In this document: one piece after another, positions 16,027-24,778 of the stretch
Layout of the letters: every line of letters begins with the position of its first letter
How positions within the stretch are numbered: the first letter of the stretch is position 1
Assembly: GCF_000943545.1 (NCBI RefSeq)
Contig: NZ_JTHP01000060.1
Coordinates: 1-38,917 of the forward strand
Length of the DNA stretch: 38,917 nt
Origin: Paenibacillus terrae
GTDB taxonomy: Bacteria > Bacillota > Bacilli > Paenibacillales > Paenibacillaceae
Reading direction: 5' to 3'
The notes under the pieces: generated by a model
Seen by the model: only the letters and a program-made list of their open reading frames with translations
Told to the model about the DNA's origin: nothing
The model's database searches: none
Position numbers and translations under genes: made by a program

Positions 16027-17337
16027 TTGCAACGCGAAATTCAAGTTAATGAAAAGCTTCCGGCAGGACCCGGGTTCCTGCTCAGCGTACAGCATTTGTT
16101 TGCCATGTTTGGCAGTACCGTGCTGGTACCGAATATCTTCGGTGTCGATCCCGGCATGATTTTGCTAATGAACGGAATTGGCACATTGCTGTACATCTGG
16201 ATCTGCCGTGGCAAAATTCCCGCCTATCTCGGCTCCAGCTTCGCTTTTATCGCTCCAGTTAGTCTCGTGCTTAAAAATAACCCTGGTGGCAATGGTTATG
16301 CCATGGCCCTCGGCGCTTTCATTGTTACAGGTATTATTTTCTGCCTTGTTGCACTGGTGATCAAATATGCCGGAACCCGGTGGCTGGACGTTGTATTCCC
16401 ACCGGCTGTCATGGGCTCCATCGTAGCCCTGATTGGTCTGGAGCTGGTTCCGGTTGCAGCAGGCATGGCAGGCATTATCAATGCCGACCCCACCAAAGCC
16501 TGGACCCCGGATCCCAAAACCATTACTCTTTCCCTTGTTACACTAGGTGTCACTGTTCTGGGAGCCGTGCTGTTTCGCGGGTTTGCCAAAATCATTCATA
16601 TTCTGATTGGTATCGTGGTGGGGTATGTGCTCGCTTATTTTATGGGTATGGTAAACACGCAAGCAATTGCCGATGCTCCTTTTTTCGGACATCCTGCAAT
16701 TACCACTCCAGTATTTAACACCTCGGCTATGCTGACGATTCTTCCAGTCGCTCTGGTCGTTATCGTGGAGCATATCGGGCATTTGCTTGTGACTAGCAAT
16801 ATTGTCGGACGCGAGCTGTCCAAAGATCCCGGCCTGCATCGTTCGCTGCTGGGTAACGGTATCTCCACTATCTTTTCTGGTTTTGTTGGCTCGACGCCCA
16901 ATACTACCTATGGTGAAAATATCGGTGTCATGGCATTAACGAAAGTGTACTCTGTATGGGTCATTGGCGGGGCCGCTGTCATTGCCATCCTATTGTCCTT
17001 CTCAGGCACCTTCTCGGCGATTGTTTCCAATATCCCGGCTCCGGTCATGGGCGGCGTATCCTTGCTGTTGTTCGGTGTCATCGCTGCTTCCGGTCTAAGA
17101 ATCTTCGTGGAGCAAAAAGTTGATTTCGCCAAGCCGACTAACATGCTGCTTGCTACGGTCGTACTGGTCGTCGGAATCAGTGGTGCTACACTCACTTGGG
17201 GCGCTGTTACCCTCAAAGGTATGGCGTTGGCTACAATCATCGGGATTATCCTTAGCTTGTTCTTCAAGCTGATTGACGTACTCGGCTGGTCCAATGATAA
17301 AACTCAGGAACCCTTGACAGAAAAAACACCGGATTGA
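16027..17337 (+). CDS. Uracil/xanthine-type NCS2 permease (UraA/PyrP-like)
   Basis: A 436-residue polytopic permease of the uracil branch of NCS2, expected to import uracil with protons. UraA-type features include the N-terminal QHLFAMFGSTVLVPNIFG, YLGSSFAFIAP, the substrate-site segment VEHIGH (near 245) and STPNTTYGENIG (near 290). The start is TTG with AAGGAG nine bases upstream. It is the only plus-strand gene in this half of the window, between divergent relA and the convergent chemotaxis gene. A weak promoter (TTGTTG then TATATT, about 15932-15959) may drive it. No PyrR-type leader was seen. Confidence 0.92.
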   Translation: MQREIQVNEKLPAGPGFLLSVQHLFAMFGSTVLVPNIFGVDPGMILLMNGIGTLLYIWICRGKIPAYLGSSFAFIAPVSLVLKNNPGGNGYAMALGAFIVTGIIFCLVALVIKYAGTRWLDVVFPPAVMGSIVALIGLELVPVAAGMAGIINADPTKAWTPDPKTITLSLVTLGVTVLGAVLFRGFAKIIHILIGIVVGYVLAYFMGMVNTQAIADAPFFGHPAITTPVFNTSAMLTILPVALVVIVEHIGHLLVTSNIVGRELSKDPGLHRSLLGNGISTIFSGFVGSTPNTTYGENIGVMALTKVYSVWVIGGAAVIAILLSFSGTFSAIVSNIPAPVMGGVSLLLFGVIAASGLRIFVEQKVDFAKPTNMLLATVVLVVGISGATLTWGAVTLKGMALATIIGIILSLFFKLIDVLGWSNDKTQEPLTEKTPD

Positions 17338-17356
17338 TGACTGCCCCATCACATTA

Positions 17357-17446
17357 AAAATCGCCGACTCCGTGTGCTGCGAATGAACACCACCTGCCAA
17401 AACGGCAAAGCGTGTTGAGCCACAGCCCATGGAGAACGGCGATTTT
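17357..17446. terminator. Long nested hairpin, bidirectional terminator between convergent genes
   Basis: AAAATCGCCG (17357-17366) pairs perfectly with CGGCGATTTT (17437-17446). Inside, CTCCGTGTGCTG pairs with CAGCCCATGGAG with two mismatches, then AACAC with GTGTT, then TGCC with GGCA. T-runs follow the stem on both strands. It lies between the permease and the chemotaxis receptor stops and can end both transcripts, though it is far longer than a terminator needs to be. Confidence 0.85.
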
Positions 17447-17477
17447 TTTATTGCAGCGCCTGTATTTTCAAACAACA

Positions 17478-19535
17478 TCACACACGAAAACGGGATACCA
17501 CCTGATTGAGCGTATCAGAAACGCCTGTAAGCGACTTGGCTGAGCTATCCAGACCTTCCAACGCTTTCAGTTGCCGTTCGGACCGTTCCGAGGCTTGCCC
17601 AGCACGTTCAGCAGAAGCTTTCGCAATATCGGCAAGGTAACTAATAGATGCTGCAACCTCCTCTGAGCCTGCTGACATTTGCTCCGAGGCCGATGAGACC
17701 TCCTGCACTTCAATCGCAACCTGCTGGATATCTTGATTCATTACAGCAAAGCGCTGCTCAACCTCCTGCAAAATTGCCACTCCTTCATCCATCTCCAGAG
17801 TGCCCTGTTGCATTCCTTCCATTGCTGATTTCGTTTCTTCCTGCATGGACCGGATTCGGCTTGTAATTTGCTCCGCAGACTGGCTAACATTTACGGCAAG
17901 CTTGCCGATCTCTGAAGCCACAACGGCGAATCCACGTCCATGTTCACCCGCACGTGCTGCCTCAATAGAGGCATTCAGCGACAGTAGCTTGGTCTGCCCG
18001 CTAATTTCCTGAATGATCCCGATAATGCTGCCGATCTGAGCCGACCGTTCATTCAACGAACCTACTACCTTGCCTGCTTCATCCATAGATACCTTCGCTT
18101 TGTGCATTCCTCGGGTGACCTCGGTCAAACGTTCATTTCCTTGATGAGCCTTATGTTCAATGCCTGTGGTAGCTTCAGATACCTGCTGTATGGATTCGGC
18201 AATACGTTGAACGCCAACAGCCATTTCCTCCATCGCAGTCGCACTCTCTGCCGCAGCAGCCAACTGTAGTTCTGCGCCTTCTTTTACCTGAGCCAGCTCG
18301 TCAGCATTGTGCTTCGCATCCTCAGCTGCGCCAGAAATATCCCGGGAAATAGTTGAGGATACCGTCGTAATCACGCCGGATTCTTCGCTCAAGCGACTTG
18401 CCATCCCCCTTGTAGCAGCAATCACCTCATTGATTCCCTCTGCCATTTGACCAAACTCATCTTTACGATGATGAGATACTTCAACTGTATAATCTCCAAC
18501 GGCCATGCGATTCGTCATCTGCATTATTTTTTTAATTTCTTTGACCATTCCCGAATTGCTAACCAGCAAAGCCCCCATGATTAACAGGATTCCGATAGCG
18601 CTAACGATAAGGAGCAGCTTAAGCATTTCGTTCGCAGGACGATTCAGCTCCGAATCCGGCAGCAGCACCCCAATTTTCCAACCGGTTTGCGGTATTGTAT
18701 CATACAATATCCGATAATCCTCATTCCCGATGGACGCGGACAACTGCCCGGAAGCACCATTTTGGATAGCTTCTGCCTCCTCCATACCCAACACTTTCGC
18801 CAGCGGTTCACCTGCTTTTATGGATTGGAGTCCCGATGACAGGATCGCTCCATTCTTGTCCATCAAAACCGCGCTTCCTTGGGCACCGAATTTCATCCGT
18901 TCGATATAGGCTTGAATACTCGCCATACTTAAGTCACCCGTAATGACACCCATCAGCTTACCTGTTCGGTCATAAAATGCTTTTCCTGCAGTAATCATAT
19001 TTACTTTCATTTTGGAATCGTAAAAAGGCTCCGTAAAGTTTATATCTTTACCACGCTCAACAGCCCCTGTATACCACAGCTGTGTTAAATAGTTATATTG
19101 CGGGTCATCATATTCAGTCGTTTGCTTCATCTGTTCACCATCTCTATGCACATAATTGGATCGATATGTCGTATCTGGCTCATACGCGTCCTTGGCGAAA
19201 AAGACACCCAGACCATATGTCATATCATTCAATGCCAGCTCTTGTTCATACAAATGTCCATAATCGTCGATCTTCATTCCTGTTCCCAGCTGCTCTGCAC
19301 TCTTGGCCAGCATGGAGACAAGTAAAGCATGCCGATCCACATTAGCTGCAATATCTGCTTTAACTCCCGACAGAGAGTGGGTAGCATTCTGGCTAATTTC
19401 CGCGTCCAACTTTTGCTTAGCGAAAAAGTAAGACAAAAAACTGATTAAAATCAAAGTCAGAAGCACAAGGGGAACCAAGGTAGAGAATGTTCGTGCTTGT
19501 AAGCTTTTAAATTGAAATGTACGCAATATGACCAC
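17478..19535 (-). CDS. Methyl-accepting chemotaxis protein with dCache sensor
   Basis: A 685-residue transmembrane chemoreceptor that signals to CheA/CheW. A first membrane segment (about 18-38) is followed by an extracellular double-Cache domain (about 45-300), a second segment (305-325), a HAMP domain (325-378) and a signalling coiled coil whose hairpin tip reads QTKLLSLNASIEAARAGEHG, close to the receptor consensus. No C-terminal CheR-docking pentapeptide is present. The start is uncertain: GTG at 19535 or TTG at 19526 (each with a G-rich site nearby). A near-perfect SigD promoter lies just upstream, tying it to the motility regulon. The ligand is not predictable. Confidence 0.94.
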   Translation of the reverse strand: MVILRTFQFKSLQARTFSTLVPLVLLTLILISFLSYFFAKQKLDAEISQNATHSLSGVKADIAANVDRHALLVSMLAKSAEQLGTGMKIDDYGHLYEQELALNDMTYGLGVFFAKDAYEPDTTYRSNYVHRDGEQMKQTTEYDDPQYNYLTQLWYTGAVERGKDINFTEPFYDSKMKVNMITAGKAFYDRTGKLMGVITGDLSMASIQAYIERMKFGAQGSAVLMDKNGAILSSGLQSIKAGEPLAKVLGMEEAEAIQNGASGQLSASIGNEDYRILYDTIPQTGWKIGVLLPDSELNRPANEMLKLLLIVSAIGILLIMGALLVSNSGMVKEIKKIMQMTNRMAVGDYTVEVSHHRKDEFGQMAEGINEVIAATRGMASRLSEESGVITTVSSTISRDISGAAEDAKHNADELAQVKEGAELQLAAAAESATAMEEMAVGVQRIAESIQQVSEATTGIEHKAHQGNERLTEVTRGMHKAKVSMDEAGKVVGSLNERSAQIGSIIGIIQEISGQTKLLSLNASIEAARAGEHGRGFAVVASEIGKLAVNVSQSAEQITSRIRSMQEETKSAMEGMQQGTLEMDEGVAILQEVEQRFAVMNQDIQQVAIEVQEVSSASEQMSAGSEEVAASISYLADIAKASAERAGQASERSERQLKALEGLDSSAKSLTGVSDTLNQVVSRFRV

Positions 19536-19554
19536 CCCTGCCCCTTTTTATTGT

Positions 19555-19581
19555 TTATCGACAATTCGTTCAATTTTTTTA
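19555..19581 (-). promoter_or_regulatory. SigD-type promoter of the chemotaxis receptor
   Basis: TAAA (19581-19578), exactly 15 bases, then GTCGATAA (19562-19555) on the minus strand. The SigD consensus is TAAA-N15-GCCGATAA, so there is one mismatch. RNA would start only about a dozen bases before the start codon. Confidence 0.8.
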
Positions 19582-19651
19582 TAACGATTTTCGTAAATGA
19601 ATTGAAAGTTTATGTTAGTTACATTTCTAACCAAAAACACATACCTAAAAC

Positions 19652-19709
19652 AAAAATAGCCCGATGGAGCAACTCTTTTAGAAAAGAGAGGTTCCATCGA
19701 GCTATTTTT
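19652..19709. terminator. Bidirectional terminator between apt and the chemotaxis receptor
   Basis: A long stem (AAAAATAGC at 19652-19660 with GCTATTTTT at 19701-19709, continuing inward with few mismatches to CTCTTTT and AAGAGAG) carries T-runs on both sides. It ends the recJ-apt transcript and insulates the SigD promoter. Confidence 0.92.
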
Positions 19710-19758
19710 GTTATTCATGCTCAAATATTTCCCGGGAAACCCCCAGGCTTTAGAGCGC

Positions 19759-20271
19759 TTAGTACGTAATCAGCGTAAATACATCTACGTCAGGCAATTT
19801 CGTCCGTCCATTCAGATCAGATAGCTCTATAAGAAAAGCAGTCCCTACCACATTTCCACCAAGCTGACGTACCAAATTCACTGATGTAGCGATGGTTCCG
19901 CCTGTAGCAAGCAGATCATCCGCAATCATAACATTTTGTCCCGGCTCAATTGCATCCTTATGCATAGCCAGCATGTCCTTGCCGTATTCCAAACCGTATG
20001 CTTCCTCGATAGTCTCACCAGGCAGCTTGCCACTTTTACGGATGGGAATAAAACCAACACCAAGCGCATAAGCCAAAGGCGCACCTACAACGAATCCCCG
20101 TGCTTCGGGACCTGCAATCAGATCAATTTTCAAATCCGATACCAGTTCCTTCATATCATTGATTGCCTTGCGGTACAGTTCTCCATTTTTCATCAGGGTC
20201 GTAATATCCTTAAAACTAATCCCTGGTTGTGGAAAATCGGGAATCACCCGAATATATTCTTTGTAGTCCAA
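19759..20271 (-). CDS. apt: Adenine phosphoribosyltransferase
   Basis: Salvages adenine to AMP using PRPP. The 170 residues are the normal length, with the PRPP-binding motif VMIADDLLATGGT (114-126) and the family stretch AGPEARGF (53-60). The start is TTG with AGGAGG seven bases upstream. It follows recJ by 69 bases, as in B. subtilis, and is the last gene before a strong bidirectional terminator. Here relA is not next in line: a chemotaxis receptor and a permease intervene. Confidence 0.97.
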   Translation of the reverse strand: MDYKEYIRVIPDFPQPGISFKDITTLMKNGELYRKAINDMKELVSDLKIDLIAGPEARGFVVGAPLAYALGVGFIPIRKSGKLPGETIEEAYGLEYGKDMLAMHKDAIEPGQNVMIADDLLATGGTIATSVNLVRQLGGNVVGTAFLIELSDLNGRTKLPDVDVFTLITY

Positions 20272-20340
20272 CTTAGTTCCTCCTACTGTAAACTTCTAAT
20301 TAGTATGTCCAGCCTACAACATTGACTTTGAGGGTACGCC

Positions 20341-22737
20341 TCAAGACGCGCCCTTCATAAGCGACATAATCCAGCTTGTCATTTGGGTTGTATCCGCATC
20401 CAGCAAATAACGCTCCATTTCAGCCATATCATGCAATTCCTGATAACGTGGAGAAGCCGTTAAATCTCGCTTGGGTGGATTGGAAACAAAACAGAATCGC
20501 CCTTTTGTACGCGTTATAAACTCAAGCTCCTCGAAAATGTCCAGCACTTTAGATAGCATTCGTACTGAACAGGAGCATTGGCGGCTAAGGGCAGGCAGCA
20601 TTGCTTTTTCGTCCACAGGCTGCGTCCCTACTTGGGAAAGCACAACGTAAATACGCTTGAACAGCTCCCTGTCCGGGCTGACGAGCCGACCGCCTCGTTC
20701 ACTGACTGAATGAAGAAGAAACACATTCTCCACATCTTCAAACGTAGACCACAATGCCTGCAACTGCTCTGTCGTATCCGGTGGCTCCAACACGAACAGT
20801 GACTTTACAGAGTGTTGCGTATCCCTTCGATCATCACTGGGAGTAACGCCGCCCTCCTTATCATATACCCATATGGATTCCGCGTTCACTGGACGAGACG
20901 GACGAAGCCTGGACGATGGATGCATCACAACAGCAACGTCATTTTTTCGTTCTTCTATACGAGGATGAAAAATCTTAAGCCCCCGCTCCAGCTCAGCAAA
21001 AGGGTCCGATACTCCCCGATAATCAAAAATTTGCGGAGCCTGTACACGGATATCCTGCATCATCAGCTGGAGGGAGCGTTTGCCGTTCCACTCGTTAATA
21101 GAAAGCTCGCCCATCAGATCAAGCTCGGTTTGCTGCTGCAAAAAATCGGCCAGATCACCACGCCGGAAGGCAATCGCATCCAGCGATAATCCGTTCTGCT
21201 CCAGCAACAGCTTTACATGATTTTTCTCACGCCCCATTTTACGGGCCTCACGCAATTGAAGACCCTGTAACACGAAACGTGGAGAAGGGTTCCCCATACC
21301 AAAGGGCTGGAGTAACTCCAGTTCTTCAACCACCTGTAAAGATACCTCGTCCAGACGACAGACCATATCTGCCTCGGCTACAGGAACGAGATTGTCTGGC
21401 GTCAAAATGGAAGCGGCATAGCGATTTAACCGTTCCTCAAATGATGCCAGATTGTCGCGAGACAGCGTCATACCCGCAGCCGAAGGATGACCGCCAAAGT
21501 GCTCCATCAGGTCATGACTGTCTGTCAGAGCACTATAAATATCCAAGGCCGGAATAGAACGGGCAGACCCTTTGCACATTCCTGTCTCTGCATCTATGCC
21601 CAGAATAATGGTTGGACGATAATAGCGATCCAGCAACTTGGATGCCACAATCCCCACGACACCCACGTTCCAGCCTTCACCAGCCAATACGATGACAGAC
21701 GGCAGCGTGCCTCCATTCAGCTTGGCTGCCAGCTGCTGCTCGGCTTGCTCCACAATACGTTCAACTACTTGCTGACGCTCCCGATTAAGTAGATCCAGCG
21801 CATGCGCGAGCTGATCAGCTTCTTCCTCCTGCTCTGTCGTCAAAAGGGAGACCGCCCGTCCTGCATGATCCAGACGTCCGCTGGCATTAATCCGGGGAGC
21901 CAAGGCAAATGCAATGTTGACAGAGGTCACTGTAGACATATCCACACCCGCTACACCAAGCAACGCCCGAATACCCGGAAACACAGAGCTTCTCATAGAC
22001 TGAATCCCTCTACGTACCATCGTCCGGTTCTCACCATGTAACGGCATCAGATCAGCTACCGTACCGATAGCAGCAATTTCAAACCATTCCTCGGGTACTT
22101 CACCCAGCAGCGCCTGTGCCAGCTTTAGAGCGACACCTACACCAGCAAGACCCTTGAATGGATAGGGACAGCCGGGTAGCTTAGGATTGATCAGAGCATA
22201 CGCTTCAGGAAGCACAGCAGGAGGCTCGTGATGGTCTGTAACAATAACATCTATACCCAAGGTTGCCGCATAAGCGATTTGCTCTACTGCACTAATTCCT
22301 GTATCCACTGTAATGACGAGCGTAACCCCCTGCTGGTTAGCCCAATCAAGGGCATGATTGTGCAGTCCATATCCCTCATTGGAGCGGTGCGGAATATAAA
22401 TATCATACGAAGCTTTTAGGAAGCGCATAAGCTGAATCATCAATGACGTACTGGATACCCCGTCCGCATCATAATCACCATAAATTAATATGTGCTCGCC
22501 ACGTTCTAGCGCCTGACGGATCCTCGGCACTGCCTCTTTCATGCCCAGGAGCAGAAAAGGGTCGTGTATGTCGTCTGCACTTCCGTACAAAAAACGGTTT
22601 GCTTCCCCGGCCGTAGTGACACCCCGATTCACTAAAAGCCGGGACAACAATGGTGAAATCCCCAGCTCTTCCGTCAACGGCTGAGCCGCTTCCAGGCTAA
22701 CCTCCGGGGTCTTCCATCGGTACTGCGAATGAAGCAA
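20341..22737 (-). CDS. recJ: Single-stranded-DNA exonuclease RecJ
   Basis: A 5'-3' exonuclease on single-stranded DNA used in recombination and repair. The 798 residues show the DHH phosphoesterase motifs GDYDADG (87-93) and VTDHH (166-170), a DHHA1 domain with FGGHPSAAG (near 415), an OB-fold and a C-terminal extension (about 570-798) typical of Bacillales RecJ. The start is TTG with AAAGGTG seven bases upstream. It is followed by apt on the same strand, and the CDF transporter gene lies 34 bases upstream, so the three may be read together. Confidence 0.96.
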   Translation of the reverse strand: MLHSQYRWKTPEVSLEAAQPLTEELGISPLLSRLLVNRGVTTAGEANRFLYGSADDIHDPFLLLGMKEAVPRIRQALERGEHILIYGDYDADGVSSTSLMIQLMRFLKASYDIYIPHRSNEGYGLHNHALDWANQQGVTLVITVDTGISAVEQIAYAATLGIDVIVTDHHEPPAVLPEAYALINPKLPGCPYPFKGLAGVGVALKLAQALLGEVPEEWFEIAAIGTVADLMPLHGENRTMVRRGIQSMRSSVFPGIRALLGVAGVDMSTVTSVNIAFALAPRINASGRLDHAGRAVSLLTTEQEEEADQLAHALDLLNRERQQVVERIVEQAEQQLAAKLNGGTLPSVIVLAGEGWNVGVVGIVASKLLDRYYRPTIILGIDAETGMCKGSARSIPALDIYSALTDSHDLMEHFGGHPSAAGMTLSRDNLASFEERLNRYAASILTPDNLVPVAEADMVCRLDEVSLQVVEELELLQPFGMGNPSPRFVLQGLQLREARKMGREKNHVKLLLEQNGLSLDAIAFRRGDLADFLQQQTELDLMGELSINEWNGKRSLQLMMQDIRVQAPQIFDYRGVSDPFAELERGLKIFHPRIEERKNDVAVVMHPSSRLRPSRPVNAESIWVYDKEGGVTPSDDRRDTQHSVKSLFVLEPPDTTEQLQALWSTFEDVENVFLLHSVSERGGRLVSPDRELFKRIYVVLSQVGTQPVDEKAMLPALSRQCSCSVRMLSKVLDIFEELEFITRTKGRFCFVSNPPKRDLTASPRYQELHDMAEMERYLLDADTTQMTSWIMSLMKGAS

Positions 22738-22771
22738 TCCTATTCACCTTTCTTTCATAGTCGCCCTGCTT

Positions 22772-23728
22772 TTATTGCAGCAAGGACGACACATCATTAT
22801 CCGGTAGTTCATGATTAGACTTGTAAGGATACCCGGCTTGATAAGAAACGAACTGCATCTGTACATGGGTCACCTGCGGAAAACGTGCCAGTAGCAGATT
22901 TTTTGCCCGATCAGCAATTTCCTGCGCTTCTTGCACGGTAATCCGGGGATTCACGCTAATGGTTACATCCACAGTTATAAAATGACCTGCTTCCTGTGCA
23001 TGCAGATGCTGAACTGTTACGATACCATGCACCCGCTGTATCGTCTCCATAAAGCGTTGTGAGTCTTCCTCACGCAGAGGTTGTGCAGGAGCCGGATAGG
23101 CGGTATTCAGTACCATCAGATATCCTTTACGCAACACCAGACAGGCTACCAGCAACGCAGCGGTCGGGTCAAGATATAATAATGCAGGCCACTCCATCGC
23201 TTCGCCTGTCATTGCCCCAATCATGCCGATCAAAGCAATCAGCGACGCATAAAGCGAATACCGTTCATGATTAGCGTACAAATCTGCTTCAGCCTTATGG
23301 CCATGTTTAATGGAGTAGCGGTATTGAAACTGAAACAGCGACTCTCTCAGTACCAAAGCAGTGAAAGCGGTAATTAGTGCATACAGACCTGGAGCCTGCG
23401 GATCTGGACTGCTTAAAGAACGAACAGCCGATATGCCCAACTGAAGACCACTCATTAGCACCAATATAGCCAGTACCACCGATATGACAGTCCGGACTTT
23501 TTCACCGTTTCGCAACCGTGCCAGTATACCATGCTCTGCTGCACCTTTGGAAAACAAAAGCTCCTGCAAACGGGAAGCACTATCCGCAGCCGTGTGCAGC
23601 GCATCACCCATCAACGCCTTGCTGTTTGCCGCATAACCGACGGTTCCCTTTAGAACAGCCAGTGCAAGATTACCCACAATCCCGCTCCACGCCGCAGTTT
23701 CCAATGATCGGCTGCGTTCGCTATTCAC
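22772..23728 (-). CDS. Divergent cation diffusion facilitator family transporter
   Basis: A 318-residue membrane protein of the CDF family, normally divalent-metal/proton antiporters. It has a six-helix membrane part and a C-terminal cytoplasmic domain (about 225-300). The helix-2 metal motif is present as His45-xxx-Asp49, but the helix-5 partner, usually HxxxD, reads His154-xxx-Ser158, so one of the four ligands of the transport site is missing. The usual His-rich loop motif GHGK after helix 2 is absent too. It therefore may transport another ion or be altered in function. The start is GTG with GGGGGAG five bases before. The location between recJ and secF is common in Bacillales. Confidence 0.85.
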   Translation of the reverse strand: MNSERSRSLETAAWSGIVGNLALAVLKGTVGYAANSKALMGDALHTAADSASRLQELLFSKGAAEHGILARLRNGEKVRTVISVVLAILVLMSGLQLGISAVRSLSSPDPQAPGLYALITAFTALVLRESLFQFQYRYSIKHGHKAEADLYANHERYSLYASLIALIGMIGAMTGEAMEWPALLYLDPTAALLVACLVLRKGYLMVLNTAYPAPAQPLREEDSQRFMETIQRVHGIVTVQHLHAQEAGHFITVDVTISVNPRITVQEAQEIADRAKNLLLARFPQVTHVQMQFVSYQAGYPYKSNHELPDNDVSSLLQ

Positions 23729-23797
23729 AACGTCTCCCCCTCAATCCTGAACTGACAATTTCCCGGTAATGCTCCATTTCAAATTCTCCAAACCTTA

Positions 23798-23826
23798 GAA
23801 AACCGCGCCCATGCAGACGCGGCTTT
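23798..23826 (-). terminator. Probable terminator after secF
   Basis: CCGCG (23803-23807) and CGCGG (23818-23822), with flanking A-T pairs, form a stem followed on the minus strand by TTTTC. It separates secDF from the CDF transporter gene. Confidence 0.7.
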
Positions 23827-23860
23827 CTCTTTAATTCATACTGCTGATGTTATGCATAAT

Positions 23861-24778
23861 TTAAGACTTTGCAGTCTTGGCTGCACCACCGCCTGCTGCC
23901 GGAGACTTTTGTCTTCCTTTCAAAGCTACCCACAACGGGCTGGCAATGAAGATGGAAGAATAAGCACCGAACAACAAACCAATAACCATCGCAAGCGAGA
24001 ACATCCGAATCGACTCGCCGCCAAAAATGAACAAGCACAAGGAGGCAATAAACACAGTAAACACCGTTGCAAGTGAACGAGTCATCGTCTGCGCAATACT
24101 GTGATCGACCACCTGTTCCAAGTCGTCCCTGGACTTCTTCTTCGCAAATCGTAAATTTTCCCGAATACGGTCAAAAATAACGACGGTGTCATTGATGGAG
24201 AAGCCGACAATCGTCAGAATTGCCGTAATAAAGGTCAAATCCACCTCAAGTTGGAAGATGGAGAAAATACTGATAACGAGAAATGCATCATGCAACAGCG
24301 AAACAATTGCTGCAATGGCAAACCGCCATTCAAACCGGATTGAGATATAGACAGCGATGGCTACACAGGCCAGCAAAATTGCCCATATTGCATTTCGCTC
24401 CAGCTCTTGTGCCATTTCCGTATCCACCGTATTAACCTCAAAGGATGCCTTTGGATCAAGCTCTTTATTGAAAGATGTTTTAAAATCATTCACTTGCTGA
24501 TCCGTCAATACCTGCGAAAAGCGAATACCAAAGCGCTCTTTACCCGGCGTATAATCCACCTCTTTGCCAATACCTTTCTTGTCCAGCAAAGTTTGAATCT
24601 GTTCCTGTGTAACTGCTTTGGCCAAATTGGCATCCACATTGGAACCAGAACGGAAATCAACACCGTAATTCATACCGAAAATCGACAAGCTCAAAATACC
24701 AAGCAACGTGATAATAATCGAAAACGTGTAAAACCACTTGCTCATCTTGATATATTTAAAGTCCCAATTAAAGCGCAC
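23861..24778 (-). CDS. secF: Protein translocase subunit SecF
   Basis: A membrane partner of SecYEG that uses the proton gradient to help pull proteins across. The 305 residues have a first membrane helix, an extracytoplasmic P4-type domain (about 35-125, including YGVDFRSGS) and five further helices with the conserved GFSINDTVVIFDRIREN. In B. subtilis SecD and SecF are one fused protein; here they are separate. A GTG at 24787 also opens the frame, but it is only two bases from AAGGAGA; GTG at 24778 is at ten bases and preferred. Either way the start lies inside the end of secD, consistent with translational coupling. Confidence 0.94.
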   Translation of the reverse strand: MRFNWDFKYIKMSKWFYTFSIIITLLGILSLSIFGMNYGVDFRSGSNVDANLAKAVTQEQIQTLLDKKGIGKEVDYTPGKERFGIRFSQVLTDQQVNDFKTSFNKELDPKASFEVNTVDTEMAQELERNAIWAILLACVAIAVYISIRFEWRFAIAAIVSLLHDAFLVISIFSIFQLEVDLTFITAILTIVGFSINDTVVIFDRIRENLRFAKKKSRDDLEQVVDHSIAQTMTRSLATVFTVFIASLCLFIFGGESIRMFSLAMVIGLLFGAYSSIFIASPLWVALKGRQKSPAAGGGAAKTAKS

